This document shows, in pieces, positions 8,474 to 17,681 of a stretch of DNA of 64,000 nt (its first letter is position 1; every line of letters begins with the position of its first letter). The notes below the pieces were generated by a model that saw only the letters and a program-made list of their open reading frames with translations, was not told the origin of the DNA and searched no databases. The position numbers and the translations under genes were made by a program. Origin of the DNA: Candidatus Terraquivivens yellowstonensis (GTDB taxonomy: Archaea > Thermoproteota > Nitrososphaeria_A > Caldarchaeales > Wolframiiraptoraceae); the NCBI GenBank assembly GCA_023539445.1, contig JAKCEW010000004.1, forward strand, positions 1 through 64,000. Direction: 5' to 3'.

Positions 8474-9167
8474 CGATGATAAGAGATTAAGGGCCAGGAT
8501 GGCGGCCATCACCGACGTTCTATCCAGAGAGATATCCAACGACATTGTCATCGGCATTGGAAGCGGGACAACAGTCGAGATGCTGCTTAGGGAGATGGGA
8601 AAGTTTGTGAAGGAAAGAAATTTGAAAGTAATTGTCATCCCATCATCCTACCAATCACATATGATAGCCGTTGCTGAAGGATTAAGGACGGCGTCGCTTT
8701 ATGAGTACAGTCATTTGGATCTAACGATCGACAGCTTTGATGAGTCGGATGAAGAAAACAACGTAATCAAGGGCGGTGGCGCAGCATTGGCCAGAGAGAA
8801 GATAATTGCCCATGCTGCCGAACGCGTGGTTTACGTCGCGGATTATGCGAAGATGAAAAAAGTCCTCAGCATGCCCGTACCGCTTGAGATACTCCCCTTC
8901 GCTCTACCGCACGTTAAGAACGCAGTTAAGAAGCTTGGTGGCGAGCTTAAACCCAGACACGGTACTGGAAAGTGCGGGCCAGTATTCTCCGATAACGGGA
9001 ACATGATAGCCGATGCGGATTTTGGTGAGCTTAAAGATCCGCCGAAGCTCGAGGTCGAACTTAAACAGATAGCGGGAGTCGTTGAGAACGGAATATTTGC
9101 AAAAGTCTGTCATGTGACTTACGTAGGGCAACAGGACGGTACGGTAAAGAGGATAGAATGGAAGTAG
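8457..9167 (+). CDS. rpiA: Ribose-5-phosphate isomerase A
   Basis: This 236-residue enzyme interconverts ribose 5-phosphate and ribulose 5-phosphate. The N-terminal GIGSGTTVE phosphate loop is clear, as is KGGGAALAREKI; the C-terminal GKCGPVFSDNGNMIADADF matches the family. The usual catalytic DGAD is IDSFDESDE here, keeping both aspartates but changing the residues between them. ATG 8457 (or 8460) follows GGAGG at 8446-8450. The reading frame extends upstream, but that part overlaps the previous gene and lacks homology. Confidence 0.9.
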   Translation: MMQTVSDDKRLRARMAAITDVLSREISNDIVIGIGSGTTVEMLLREMGKFVKERNLKVIVIPSSYQSHMIAVAEGLRTASLYEYSHLDLTIDSFDESDEENNVIKGGGAALAREKIIAHAAERVVYVADYAKMKKVLSMPVPLEILPFALPHVKNAVKKLGGELKPRHGTGKCGPVFSDNGNMIADADFGELKDPPKLEVELKQIAGVVENGIFAKVCHVTYVGQQDGTVKRIEWK

Positions 9168-9232
9168 GCATAAAAAATTTATCTCGGTTAAGAAATCGCT
9201 TATTAGGTGGCGAGTAAGCCAAATTATAGGTT

Positions 9233-9306
9233 GCCGCCGTAACTTAGCCTGGCCAGAGTGGGGGGCTCATAATCCCTTGGCGTGGGTTCAAATCCCACCG
9301 GCGGCA
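9233..9306 (+). tRNA. tRNA with CAT anticodon (elongator Met, or possibly Ile2)
   Basis: A 74-nt cloverleaf begins GCCGCCG and closes CGGCGGC (9299-9305) with discriminator A. The anticodon loop is CTCATAA and the T-arm is GTGGGTTCAAATCCCAC. The first pair is G-C rather than the A-U of archaeal initiators, so this is an elongator-type tRNA-Met. A CAT tRNA read as Ile after C34 modification cannot be excluded. No intron. The transcript start is preceded by AAAATTTATCTCGG at 9173-9186. Confidence 0.93.
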
Positions 9307-9326
9307 CTTAATTGTAAAGCAGACAT

Positions 9327-9530
9327 TCACGGTATTTTTACGTCTTTGAACTTTTCACTGGCTTGCTGTCCAGCCACGCCCCAATTTTCCATCGGATCTT
9401 CATGGATTATGATCTCAACGGCATCTGTCGGAATACCCAATGTGGTGAAAACCTTAGTTATACCCTCTATCACCTTTTTCTTGGCCTCGTTTGAAAACCC
9501 TTTCCATACATACACGTGTACTATCGGCAC
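9327..9530 (-). CDS. 4-oxalocrotonate tautomerase-family protein
   Basis: With GTG 9530 as start, the 67-residue product begins M-P-I-V, exposing the catalytic N-terminal proline after Met removal, as required in this superfamily. The rest (GFSNEAKKKVIEGITKVF and IIIHEDPMENWG) matches the small tautomerase fold, which assembles as hexamers. A minus-strand TATA box at 9554-9561 lies 27 nt upstream of GTG 9530, so the mRNA is probably leaderless; a longer frame to 9569 would lose Pro1. Substrate unknown. It converges with the tRNA gene. Confidence 0.88.
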   Translation of the reverse strand: MPIVHVYVWKGFSNEAKKKVIEGITKVFTTLGIPTDAVEIIIHEDPMENWGVAGQQASEKFKDVKIP

Positions 9531-9586
9531 GATCCCTATGAAAATCACCGCGCTTATAAAACTTTGCACAAATTATTAAAACACAA

Positions 9587-9676
9587 GCGGCGCAGCCTCG
9601 TATTAGTTCAGCATGGTGGAAAAAATTTTTCCCCGCGAGCTGAATTGAGTGGAGAGAGGTATGGTACCATCCGCCG
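9587..9676 (+). other. Structured non-coding stretch between the tautomerase and phosphoesterase genes
   Basis: The 9531-9772 gap holds no convincing gene. Inside it, CGGCG (9588-9592) can pair with CGCCG (9672-9676) and enclose two hairpins. These are AGTTCAGC/GCTGAATT (9605-9612 with 9639-9646), which contains an internal GGAAAAA/TTTTTCC, and the perfect palindrome ATGGTACCAT (9661-9670). A TATA-like AATTATTAAAAC sits at 9571-9582. It may be a small RNA or a pair of operators. Confidence 0.3.
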
Positions 9677-9781
9677 ATTCGACCAAAGTATTTGACAAAA
9701 GTTTCTAACATCCGTTAATGTTTAAGCATGAGCGAACAATATATTAGGGATTAAAGATTAAAACCCTGGGTTGTGAGATAC

Positions 9782-10549
9782 ATGCTGCGTAAAAATTACA
9801 GAATAGCGCACATATCCGACACGCATATTACCAAGTATGGCCAGTTTGATGAAAACGTATTTAACATGGGACTTGAAGCGCTTGACATGCTCAGCCCAAA
9901 ACCCGATATTTTGGTGCATACAGGAGACCTTACCGATAACGGCATCCTTCCAGATTATGAGTTGGCGGCGGACAGCCTTAAGTCTGTGAAGTACAAATAC
10001 ATCATAGCGCCGGGTAATCACGACGAAAAGAATTATGGCCATTCCCTTTTCAAGGAGATGTTTGGGTCTCTGGATTTCGAGGTGGACGAGGATTGGGCAA
10101 AGTTCGTGGTTCTAAACTCGCCAGAGCCAGACAGGGACGAGGGAAGGTTGGGGAGGCGCAGACAAATTTATTTGGAAGAGGTGTTAAGGTCAACACCGAA
10201 TGAGAAACTAAAGGTCGTAGTTTTTCATCACCATCTAGTACCAGTTCCGTACTCTGGGAGAGAAGTGAACGTTTTGGAGGATGCTGGCGACGTTCTCGAC
10301 CTCATTCTCCAGAACCACGTCAACTTGGTTTTGATGGGACATAGACATGTGAGGCATGTTATAAAAATAGACGAGACGGTTCTCGTCAACGCAGGAACGT
10401 TTTCATGTATAAGGACGAGGGGGCATTTTCTCCATTCGTTTAATGTGATAGACATTTTGAGTGATGGTACTATAAAGATCTCAGAAGTTGATATAAAGAC
10501 TAAGGAAGAGAAGTTGTTAAAGAGTTTTCAAAGCAGGCGCTTCGAGTGA
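9782..10549 (+). CDS. Calcineurin-like metallophosphoesterase
   Basis: This protein of about 255 residues has the full set of dimetal phosphoesterase motifs: HISDTH, HTGDLTDNG, APGNHD, FHHH and MGHRHVRHV. The family hydrolyses phosphodiesters such as cyclic nucleotides; the substrate is unknown. ATG 9782 is preferred because an AT-rich box at 9751-9765 places transcription start almost on it; GTG 9773 in the same frame is an alternative. The gene stands alone upstream of the ribonucleotide reductase. Confidence 0.88.
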   Translation: MLRKNYRIAHISDTHITKYGQFDENVFNMGLEALDMLSPKPDILVHTGDLTDNGILPDYELAADSLKSVKYKYIIAPGNHDEKNYGHSLFKEMFGSLDFEVDEDWAKFVVLNSPEPDRDEGRLGRRRQIYLEEVLRSTPNEKLKVVVFHHHLVPVPYSGREVNVLEDAGDVLDLILQNHVNLVLMGHRHVRHVIKIDETVLVNAGTFSCIRTRGHFLHSFNVIDILSDGTIKISEVDIKTKEEKLLKSFQSRRFE

Positions 10550-10595
10550 GAGCCTCTGATATAGAACTTCATATTTCGCTAGGTAAGACGGTTAT

Positions 10596-10656
10596 CACTT
10601 TGTGGAAGGAAAGTTTTTATTTGATTCCAACAAATAATTCAAGGTCTAACAAAGTG
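10596..10656 (+). promoter_or_regulatory. Nested inverted repeat over the nrdJ promoter (candidate operator)
   Basis: Outer arms CACTTTGT (10596-10603) and ACAAAGTG (10649-10656) are perfect inverted repeats. Inner arms TTATTTG (10617-10623) and CAAATAA (10631-10637) are another perfect pair with almost the same centre (10626-10627). The inner pair overlaps the TATA-like TTTTTATTT, so a dimeric repressor bound here would block TBP. Confidence 0.5.
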
Positions 10657-10675
10657 TAGTTGGAGGTCAAAAAAA

Positions 10676-13327
10676 GTGTACAACAAAATCCGCATCGAGA
10701 AGGTAATCAAGAGAGACGGCAGGGTTGTTGACTTTGATGCCAATAGAATATCAGAGGCAATCAGGAAGGCCATGGTATCGACAAACCAGTACGATCCCAA
10801 AACCCATTCGGAAGTTTTGAACTACGTATTAAAACTGCTGAGCGAAAAGTTCTCCGATGGACGTATACCGCATGTTGAAGAGATACAAGACATAGTCGAG
10901 CTTTCTCTCGTTAAGTTTGACTTATACGAGGTGGCGAAGGCTTACATCCTTTACAGAAAAGAGAGGGAAAGGATAAGAGAAGAGAAGAAAAAGATACTTG
11001 AAAAAGACTACGTGGATGAGGTCGATAAGGCATTTTCGCTGAATGCCCTCAGGCTGATGGCATCCAGGTATTTGCTAAGGGATGAGAACGGAAAGCTGAT
11101 CGAAGGGCCAAAACAGATGTTCCAAAGGGTTGCTGCTCTTGTCACGATACCAGATATACTGTATGATGAGTTAGTTTTCTCAAAAACAGGAGGTCAAAAG
11201 GTTCACGAAAAAGAGGACTTTAATCCGTCCGAATGGGTTGGTAAACTGGTATTGGAAATTGAGGGGAATGGACAGAAGGTCGTTTGGAATGAGTGGCATC
11301 TTGAACGTATGAAGTATCTTTATGATGAGCTTAACTCGCAAGGAAAAATGAAAGTTAGTTGGAGCGAGTTTCTCAAACTTTTCCGGAACGGTGCGTTCAA
11401 GCATGTTCTTAAAAACTTTGAAAGTTACTACAACCTGATGGTTAGTAAAAAATTCATGCCAAACAGCCCAACTTTATTCAATGCCGGTACAAGATTGGGC
11501 CAACTTTCTGCATGCTTCGTCCTCGACATAGATGACAATATAGAATCGATAATGGATGCAGCTAAGGACGCCGCCCTGATATTCAAATCTGGCGGTGGAG
11601 TTGGTATAAACTACTCCAAACTAAGACCTGAAGGCGACATTGTTTCTTCAACGTCTGGTGTCGCATCGGGTCCGGTATCTTTCATGAAAATAATTGACAC
11701 GGTCACGGAGGTCGTTAAACAAGGAGGCAAGAGAAGGGGTGCCAACATGGGAATACTCGAGATATGGCATCCCGACATAGAGAAGTTCATAAACTCGAAG
11801 CTGAATGAAGGATATCTGGAGAACTTTAACATATCGGTATTGATAACGCCAGACTTCTGGGAAAGCTACGAATCCAAGAAAGCGTATCCGCTGATGAATC
11901 CAAGAACAAAAACTGTTTGGAAGACCATAGACCCCGTCAGACTCTTCAGGTCGATAGCCGAAGCAGCATGGAAGACAGCAGACCCTGGCGTAATTTTCTT
12001 GGACAACTTGAATCGGAGAAATCCGTTAAAGAAGACGTTTGGCTATATCAGGGCCACGAATCCATGCGGCGAGCAGCCATTATACCCATACGAGTCCTGC
12101 AACCTTGGCTCAATAAACCTGTACGCTTTCGTGCGCCATACTGCCAATGGGCCCGTGTTCGATTGGGAGGAACTTTCTAAGACAGTAAGGCTTGCAATTA
12201 GGTTTTTGGACAATGTGATAGATGTCAACAAGTATCCCTTGCGACGTATAGAGGAAATGACCAAGAGGACGCGGCGGGTCGGTCTGGGCATAATGGGATT
12301 GGCGGATACACTTTACGCGCTGAGAATCCCGTACAATAGTGAAGAAGGATTCGCCATGATGAGTAAAATCATGGAATTCATAGCGTTCCATGCTATGTTA
12401 GCATCTGCTGAGCTTGCAAAAGAAAGGGGCGCGTTCCCAGAGTTTCAAAACTCGAGCTATGTAGACGGCGAATTACCCATAGAAGGGTATTACCACAGAG
12501 AATGGTGGACGTTAAACTGGGAAGAGGTGGTGAGCGCGATAAAGAATCATGGTATAAGGAACTCGCATGTCACCACAGTCGCACCAACCGGTAGCATATC
12601 GATGCTCGTAGACACATCTTCAGGTCTTGAACCTCAGTTTGCTCTCGTATTTGAAAAGAGAGTTACTGTTGGTACGTTCTATTATTGCGATGTTGAGTTT
12701 GAAAGGCAATTGAAGGATGCAGGATTGTACAGCGACGCATTACTGAAAAAAGTTGCTGAAAATGGCGGCTCGGTTCAAGGGTTGGATGAGATTCCAGAGG
12801 ACATGAGAAGAGTATTTCTCGTTGCATATGACATACCTTGGTGGGATCATGTTAGAGCACAGTTTGAGATCAGTAAGTGGGTTGATGCATCCGTAAGCAA
12901 GACCATCAACATGCCAAGCTGGGTTACGTCAGACGATGTTATGATGGCGTACCTTTTCGCATACAAGCTCGGGTTGAAGGGAATAACGGTGTATAGGGAC
13001 TCTTCAAAAACGGCACAGGTCTTGGTCACACCGACGCAAAGGATGGAGAGGTATATTGTTCTGACACCCAACAACACTTTGAAGATGATGGAAGAGCTTG
13101 GGTTTAGAGTGAATCATATTCTGGCGAAACACGTTAATGTAAACGCCACGCTTGAAAAGATAAAAGTAAAGCCTAAACCAGCACACATCATCACCACTCC
13201 AGAAAAGACAACGAGCATAAAAGAGAAAATTGAAAAGTGTCCGGTTTGTGGTAGCATTAACATCCTGTACCAAGAGACCTGTGTGAAGTGTATAGATTGT
13301 GGATGGAGCAGCTGTCCAATAGCATAA
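10676..13327 (+). CDS. nrdJ: Adenosylcobalamin-dependent (class II) ribonucleoside-diphosphate reductase
   Basis: This 883-residue enzyme makes deoxyribonucleotides using B12. Residues 5-95 form an ATP-cone (VIKRDGRVVDFDANRI). The catalytic barrel shows SPTLFNAGTRLGQLSACFV, the active-site NPCGEQPLYPYESCNLGSINL region, and PTGSISML. GITVYRDSS follows near residue 775. The C-terminus has a zinc or redox motif, CPVCGSINI with CVKCIDCGWSSC. No small subunit gene is nearby, consistent with class II. GTG 10676 follows a good ribosome-binding sequence, GGAGGTC (10662-10668). The upstream nested inverted repeat suggests repression. Confidence 0.95.
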   Translation: MYNKIRIEKVIKRDGRVVDFDANRISEAIRKAMVSTNQYDPKTHSEVLNYVLKLLSEKFSDGRIPHVEEIQDIVELSLVKFDLYEVAKAYILYRKERERIREEKKKILEKDYVDEVDKAFSLNALRLMASRYLLRDENGKLIEGPKQMFQRVAALVTIPDILYDELVFSKTGGQKVHEKEDFNPSEWVGKLVLEIEGNGQKVVWNEWHLERMKYLYDELNSQGKMKVSWSEFLKLFRNGAFKHVLKNFESYYNLMVSKKFMPNSPTLFNAGTRLGQLSACFVLDIDDNIESIMDAAKDAALIFKSGGGVGINYSKLRPEGDIVSSTSGVASGPVSFMKIIDTVTEVVKQGGKRRGANMGILEIWHPDIEKFINSKLNEGYLENFNISVLITPDFWESYESKKAYPLMNPRTKTVWKTIDPVRLFRSIAEAAWKTADPGVIFLDNLNRRNPLKKTFGYIRATNPCGEQPLYPYESCNLGSINLYAFVRHTANGPVFDWEELSKTVRLAIRFLDNVIDVNKYPLRRIEEMTKRTRRVGLGIMGLADTLYALRIPYNSEEGFAMMSKIMEFIAFHAMLASAELAKERGAFPEFQNSSYVDGELPIEGYYHREWWTLNWEEVVSAIKNHGIRNSHVTTVAPTGSISMLVDTSSGLEPQFALVFEKRVTVGTFYYCDVEFERQLKDAGLYSDALLKKVAENGGSVQGLDEIPEDMRRVFLVAYDIPWWDHVRAQFEISKWVDASVSKTINMPSWVTSDDVMMAYLFAYKLGLKGITVYRDSSKTAQVLVTPTQRMERYIVLTPNNTLKMMEELGFRVNHILAKHVNVNATLEKIKVKPKPAHIITTPEKTTSIKEKIEKCPVCGSINILYQETCVKCIDCGWSSCPIA

Positions 13328-13379
13328 GTTAATTTTAATATCAAGGATTTTATGTGAAACTTTGTCAGGAGGGGCTGAC

Positions 13380-14846
13380 GTGGATTTTATCCTATCACCC
13401 TTATACGCTCTCATAATTCTTACGGCCATATCGCCCATATTAGCATACGTTTCGAGAAGGTTTCGCATAGAGCGTGTGATGGATATTTATTCCGTTGCAG
13501 GTCTTGCAGTCGTAACTTACTTTGCGATTACCCAAATGCTTGATGCCACTTTTCAAGGTAGCACGCTGACGTTTACCAGCACGCCTAGAGAAACGGCATC
13601 TGTAATCTTCATAGACAAGTTGTCCGCTTATGTGACCTTTATCTTCGTACTCGTAGGCCTAGCATCCGCAATTTTCTCGATTGGATACATAAAAGAGCGA
13701 AAAGCGGAATACTATCCGCTACTCCTTACGATGATAACCGGAATGGTAGGTGTGGCATCTTCTGGTGACTTCGTAACCTTCTTCATCTTCTGGGAGGTAA
13801 TGAGTATATCTGCTTATGTCCTCGTTGCATTTAGATACAAAAGTTGGGAGGCCATAGAGGCTTCGTTAAAGTATCTCATAATAAGCTCCGCGGGTACAGC
13901 CGCCATACTCTTCGCGCTATCGCTCATGTACGGTATAGCAGGTACGCTCAACATGAATGCCCTCTCAAGAGTCTTTGGTCTCCAAGACATGGCTGGCGAG
14001 TTATGGAGCTATGTCATTTTAGCACTTATTTTAGGAGGACTCGGTGTTAACGCCGCGATGGTACCGTTCCACAGCTGGTTACCTGATGCCCACCCAGCCG
14101 CACCCAGCCCCATCAGCGCCATGCTATCAGGCGTTGTAATAAAAACAGGGATATATGCGATGTTCAGAGTTTTGACCGTTATATTCCCTTCGAGTATTTA
14201 CAATTGGGGAATGATCTTAGCATTATATGCCGCTGTAACAATGACCGTCGGTAACCTTATGGCCATGCTCCAAGAAGATATAAAGCGATTACTTGCCTTC
14301 AGCAGCATAGCCCATATAGGCTACATAGTCTTCGGGATATCCTTGGCTACAGTTAACGGCTTGGCAGGAAGTCTCCTACATGTCCTGAACCATGCGACCA
14401 TGAAGGGGCTGCTCTTCCTATCCGCCGGAGCCTTTATACACGCAGTCGGTACAAGAAACTTAGATGAGCTTTCGGGCATAGGTCGCAAGATGCCAATTAG
14501 CGGCATAACGTTTGCAATAGGTGCCTTCTCGCTGGCTGGGATACCTGGACTGAGTGCTTTCGTAAGTGAGTTCCAGATTATAACGGCTAGCGTAGAAGCA
14601 GGGATGCTGCCCTTCACGGTCATAATGATACTCAACGTTCTCATCGGTGTTGCATACTATCTAAGGCTGGTTCAGATAATATTCCTGAAACCACTAACAC
14701 CAGTCTCCGAGAAGGCTCATGAGGTTGGTCCGCCGATGCTGGTACCGGTCATAGCCCTCGCCTGCCTTGGCATATTCATAGGAGCATATCCATCACCATT
14801 CTTAGAAATGACAAAAGCAATTGCTGGCTCTTTGCTCGCCCACTAA
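13380..14846 (+). CDS. Proton-translocating antiporter-like membrane subunit (NuoN/MrpD/HyfB family)
   Basis: This roughly 488-residue protein has about 14 membrane helices. The central region carries the family signature: FWEVMSISAYVLV, then MVPFHSWLPDAHPAAPSP, VIKTGIYA, and LAFSSIAHIGYI, with buried Lys/His/Glu typical of proton channels. GTG 13380 follows AGGAGGGG (13367-13374) and is preferred to the upstream TTG 13362. No other complex I or Mrp subunits flank it, so it is either an orphan subunit or part of a dispersed complex. Which complex cannot be decided here. Confidence 0.85.
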   Translation: MDFILSPLYALIILTAISPILAYVSRRFRIERVMDIYSVAGLAVVTYFAITQMLDATFQGSTLTFTSTPRETASVIFIDKLSAYVTFIFVLVGLASAIFSIGYIKERKAEYYPLLLTMITGMVGVASSGDFVTFFIFWEVMSISAYVLVAFRYKSWEAIEASLKYLIISSAGTAAILFALSLMYGIAGTLNMNALSRVFGLQDMAGELWSYVILALILGGLGVNAAMVPFHSWLPDAHPAAPSPISAMLSGVVIKTGIYAMFRVLTVIFPSSIYNWGMILALYAAVTMTVGNLMAMLQEDIKRLLAFSSIAHIGYIVFGISLATVNGLAGSLLHVLNHATMKGLLFLSAGAFIHAVGTRNLDELSGIGRKMPISGITFAIGAFSLAGIPGLSAFVSEFQIITASVEAGMLPFTVIMILNVLIGVAYYLRLVQIIFLKPLTPVSEKAHEVGPPMLVPVIALACLGIFIGAYPSPFLEMTKAIAGSLLAH

Positions 14847-14898
14847 AAGCAGTTTTCTGCTACAGCATTTATAAGTAGCAACCGCATACTATTTTCTG

Positions 14899-15540
14899 AT
14901 GGTTTTTAAAAACAGAGAGGAAGCAGGTAAGCTATTGGCGAAGGCGCTTAAGGATTACAAAGGGTACGATGTTGTTGTCTTAGCAATCCCTAGGGGAGGT
15001 GTTGTCGTCGGCTACTACGTTGCAGAGGAGCTGGGTTGTCCGCTTGACGTCATAATACCAAGAAAGTTGGGCGCACCGCTCCAGCCGGAGCTGGCCATCG
15101 GGGCCGTGGCAGAAGATGGCACGACTGTGTTGAATGAGGACTTGATAGAATCTATGGGCATACCGCAACAGTATATAGAGAGGAAGATTAAGGAAGAGGT
15201 TGCTGAGATAAAGAGGCGTGTATCGCTCTATAGGTCAGGTAGGGATGCCATACCAGTAAAAGATAAGATTGTTATACTTGTTGACGATGGTCTTGCGACT
15301 GGCGCAACCATGAGAGCAGCAATAAGTTACATCAAGAAGCTCGGACCTAAGGCGATCGTGGTCGCAGTACCCGTAGCACCGCCAGAGGTTGTCAGAAGTT
15401 TGAGGCGAGAGGTTGACAAGGTTGTGTGCCTATCAACCCCAGAGCCCTTCTTTGCAATAGGTCAGTTTTATGAAGAATTTGAACAGGTTGAGGATGAGGA
15501 GGTCATAAGGCTCCTTTCGGTTAGGAGGGGGCCTGCATGA
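14899..15540 (+). CDS. Phosphoribosyltransferase-family protein
   Basis: This 213-residue type I phosphoribosyltransferase fold carries the PRPP-binding motif VILVDDGLATGATM near residue 130 and an N-terminal AIPRGGVVVGYYVA strand-loop. The family includes nucleotide salvage enzymes and uncharacterised proteins; the base is not predictable. A TATA box ATTTATAAG (14867-14875) lies about 27 nt before ATG 14899, implying a leaderless mRNA. The stop overlaps the start of the next gene (ATGA). Confidence 0.88.
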   Translation: MVFKNREEAGKLLAKALKDYKGYDVVVLAIPRGGVVVGYYVAEELGCPLDVIIPRKLGAPLQPELAIGAVAEDGTTVLNEDLIESMGIPQQYIERKIKEEVAEIKRRVSLYRSGRDAIPVKDKIVILVDDGLATGATMRAAISYIKKLGPKAIVVAVPVAPPEVVRSLRREVDKVVCLSTPEPFFAIGQFYEEFEQVEDEEVIRLLSVRRGPA

Positions 15541-15773
15541 TAAGAAATGGCGAACTAACGTCACCCCTCGTATTTCTCGGCATACTCCTCATAATAGTTG
15601 GAGTAATATTGATCGCGCTTCCAATCCTACTGAGGTTCATACCGAAGTTGGAAGAGGTTCACCCATTTATCTTCTGGTGGTTCAAAGTTGATGGTGTAAC
15701 AGTAGGAACTTCTCCGGCACTCATACTGGCGGCGGTTTTAATTTATCTCATAATTCTACTGATTAAGCGCTGA
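15537..15773 (+). CDS. DUF131-like small membrane protein
   Basis: This 78-residue protein has two hydrophobic helices (about residues 10-33 and 57-76) separated by a short polar loop. It resembles the archaeal two-helix DUF131 family. The start ATG 15537 overlaps the preceding stop codon, so it is translated from the same mRNA as the phosphoribosyltransferase. Function unknown. It converges with thiDN with a 2-nt gap. Confidence 0.65.
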   Translation: MIRNGELTSPLVFLGILLIIVGVILIALPILLRFIPKLEEVHPFIFWWFKVDGVTVGTSPALILAAVLIYLIILLIKR

Positions 15774-15775
15774 GG

Positions 15776-17128
15776 CTACTTTATCATTTCAGCCAGCTTG
15801 ATCACGAGCGTCGCAACCTCTACTGCGTCCTTTCCAAACACCACAGCCATCGGCTCCTTTCCCCAATCGCCCTCATGGTACACGATATTCGGGACTTCGC
15901 CACAGAACTTCACGGCCTGGCTTATGCCCCACCTAACACTCATCTCTTCAGATTTCTTGACGTCTTCAGGCACCAGCCTCATATCGTAGCGTGATACGCT
16001 AAGGGCCAGGTCTTTTGTCGCGTTCAGCACATCTTTACCCAGCCTTATGTTCATAGCCGCCCTTACATTTGGGTCGTACTCCATAACTGCTAGCAAGACA
16101 TTCGCTACGTGCTGAGATGCACCAAACTCCGGACAGCCAGAGGCTTTAACGCCCCACGGTTGTCTCACTATCCTTCCAGGTATCGCAACGACTTCATACC
16201 TGCTTTCTGCGTATGGGATAGCCATGACTATGTTAGACTGCGTCTCTGGTATGAGATTCGCGACCGCTGGATTGGATTCTAACATTCTAACGGCTTTTTT
16301 AAGGCATTCTAAAGCTTCAAACTTCATGGCGGCCTCATACACATATGCAGACGGGTTTACTGGTCCGTGTCCTTTACCGATGCTTATTCCGTTTTTGATA
16401 GCATTTAGGACGAATTGCTTTGCTACTAAGATTGCATTGAGGATGTCCGAGCCTTTTGCAAGCTCAGCCGCTATGGCGGATGCAAAGACGCACCCTGTGC
16501 CGTGCGTGTTTTTCGTATCTATCCTCGGAGACTCTAGTGTTCTGAATTCACCGTCATAATATAGCGTATCGACAGAACTTTCAGCACCTATATGTCCACC
16601 CTTCACGACTACTGCCTTCGGTCCCATCTCGGCTATTACCTTCGCCGCCTTTTTCGCATCTTCCAAAGTCTTCACGGCAAAACCCGCCAGCTTTGAGGCT
16701 TCTAACGCGTTTGGTGTTAAAACTGTAGAGATCGGGAGCATCTTCTCGATGAGGGCTTTTACAGCATCCTGCCTTAACAGCTCCGCACCACTCTTCGCAA
16801 CCATCACAGGATCTACGACTATGGGTTTAGAAAGCCTGGAAAGCTCTTCGGCGACCACATCTATTATCTGTGAAGTATGCAACATGCCTGTTTTGACCGC
16901 GTCAACCCCTATGTCCTCGACTACAACCCTTATCTGACTTCTGATGACTTCTACATTCACGTCTTGCACACTATATACTCCGACAGTATTCTGGGCCGTA
17001 ATCGCTGTTATTGCACACATACCGTGGACGCCCAAGGCTGCAAAAGTCTTGAGGTCTGCCTGTATTCCAGCACCCCCTCCTGAGTCCGAGCCCGCGACCG
17101 TTAGGGCACGTGCCCTGAACGCTTTCAT
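15776..17128 (-). CDS. thiDN: Bifunctional HMP(-P) kinase / thiamine-phosphate synthase (ThiD-ThiN)
   Basis: This 450-residue fusion works in thiamine synthesis. Residues 1-265 are ThiD, with [15 protein letters not shown] at the substrate site, [11 protein letters not shown] and the anion-hole [13 protein letters not shown]. Residues 275-450 match ThiN, the archaeal replacement for ThiE, with [18 protein letters not shown] and GRIVRQPWG. The fused layout is common in archaea. ATG 17128 is preceded by an AT-rich TATA region (17158-17173 on the plus strand). I see no TPP riboswitch motifs. Confidence 0.93.
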   Translation of the reverse strand: MKAFRARALTVAGSDSGGGAGIQADLKTFAALGVHGMCAITAITAQNTVGVYSVQDVNVEVIRSQIRVVVEDIGVDAVKTGMLHTSQIIDVVAEELSRLSKPIVVDPVMVAKSGAELLRQDAVKALIEKMLPISTVLTPNALEASKLAGFAVKTLEDAKKAAKVIAEMGPKAVVVKGGHIGAESSVDTLYYDGEFRTLESPRIDTKNTHGTGCVFASAIAAELAKGSDILNAILVAKQFVLNAIKNGISIGKGHGPVNPSAYVYEAAMKFEALECLKKAVRMLESNPAVANLIPETQSNIVMAIPYAESRYEVVAIPGRIVRQPWGVKASGCPEFGASQHVANVLLAVMEYDPNVRAAMNIRLGKDVLNATKDLALSVSRYDMRLVPEDVKKSEEMSVRWGISQAVKFCGEVPNIVYHEGDWGKEPMAVVFGKDAVEVATLVIKLAEMIK

Positions 17129-17246
17129 GATACCTCATCAGATGCGATACGACCAAGCTTATATATATGTATATGAACTGCAGAGGTTGCGAGGTTCATT
17201 CTAAAAGTTTTCATGAAAATTGCGCTATGTCGCAAGGCGATGATGT

Positions 17247-17609
17247 TTACTTCCAGACCCATAAATCGCTTGTAAAATAATTAATGAGCGTACCAATTCC
17301 TATGGCTATTATATTGGATATTAGGTAGTGTATGTTCAGGAATTCCGTTATGAGGAATAGCGTTATCATTGTCGCTATAAACCCAAGTATTCTTGACGCA
17401 TGAAATTTAATGAGCCTAAGCGAGCGCGACGAGTGTGTGCTCCTTTTCCTGAAGGTCCATATTTCGTTGAGGGCGAAGTTGTTAAGAAGCGCGACTTCAA
17501 AGCTGAATGCAGCCGCCAGCATATAATAGATTCCGAGGAAGTATGTCAGAAGGAAGAGCACCGCTTGGTTTACGAAGATTCCGATAATGCCGACTACGCT
17601 AAACTCCAA
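17247..17609 (-). CDS. GtrA-family membrane protein
   Basis: This protein of about 120 residues has four hydrophobic helices and the GtrA signature FALNEIWTFR in the middle; the end matches INYFTSDLWVWK. GtrA proteins help move lipid-linked sugars across the membrane. TTG 17609 is the only usable start. However, the in-frame codons upstream, back to a TGA near 17690, read like the linker of a glycosyltransferase-GtrA fusion (LILKLFRSIFTVRF). The gene may therefore be a truncated remnant. It lies downstream of endonuclease IV on the same strand. Confidence 0.75.
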   Translation of the reverse strand: MEFSVVGIIGIFVNQAVLFLLTYFLGIYYMLAAAFSFEVALLNNFALNEIWTFRKRSTHSSRSLRLIKFHASRILGFIATMITLFLITEFLNIHYLISNIIAIGIGTLINYFTSDLWVWK

Positions 17610-17681
17610 GAATCTTACTGTGAATATGCTTCTAAAAAGCTTTAGGATTAGCGCCCTTATGCTGAATTTTTCCGTAACAGC

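Noticed and set aside
17129-17246. TPP riboswitch before thiDN
   Set aside because: No CUGAGA-type conserved core; the gap is mostly an AT-rich promoter.
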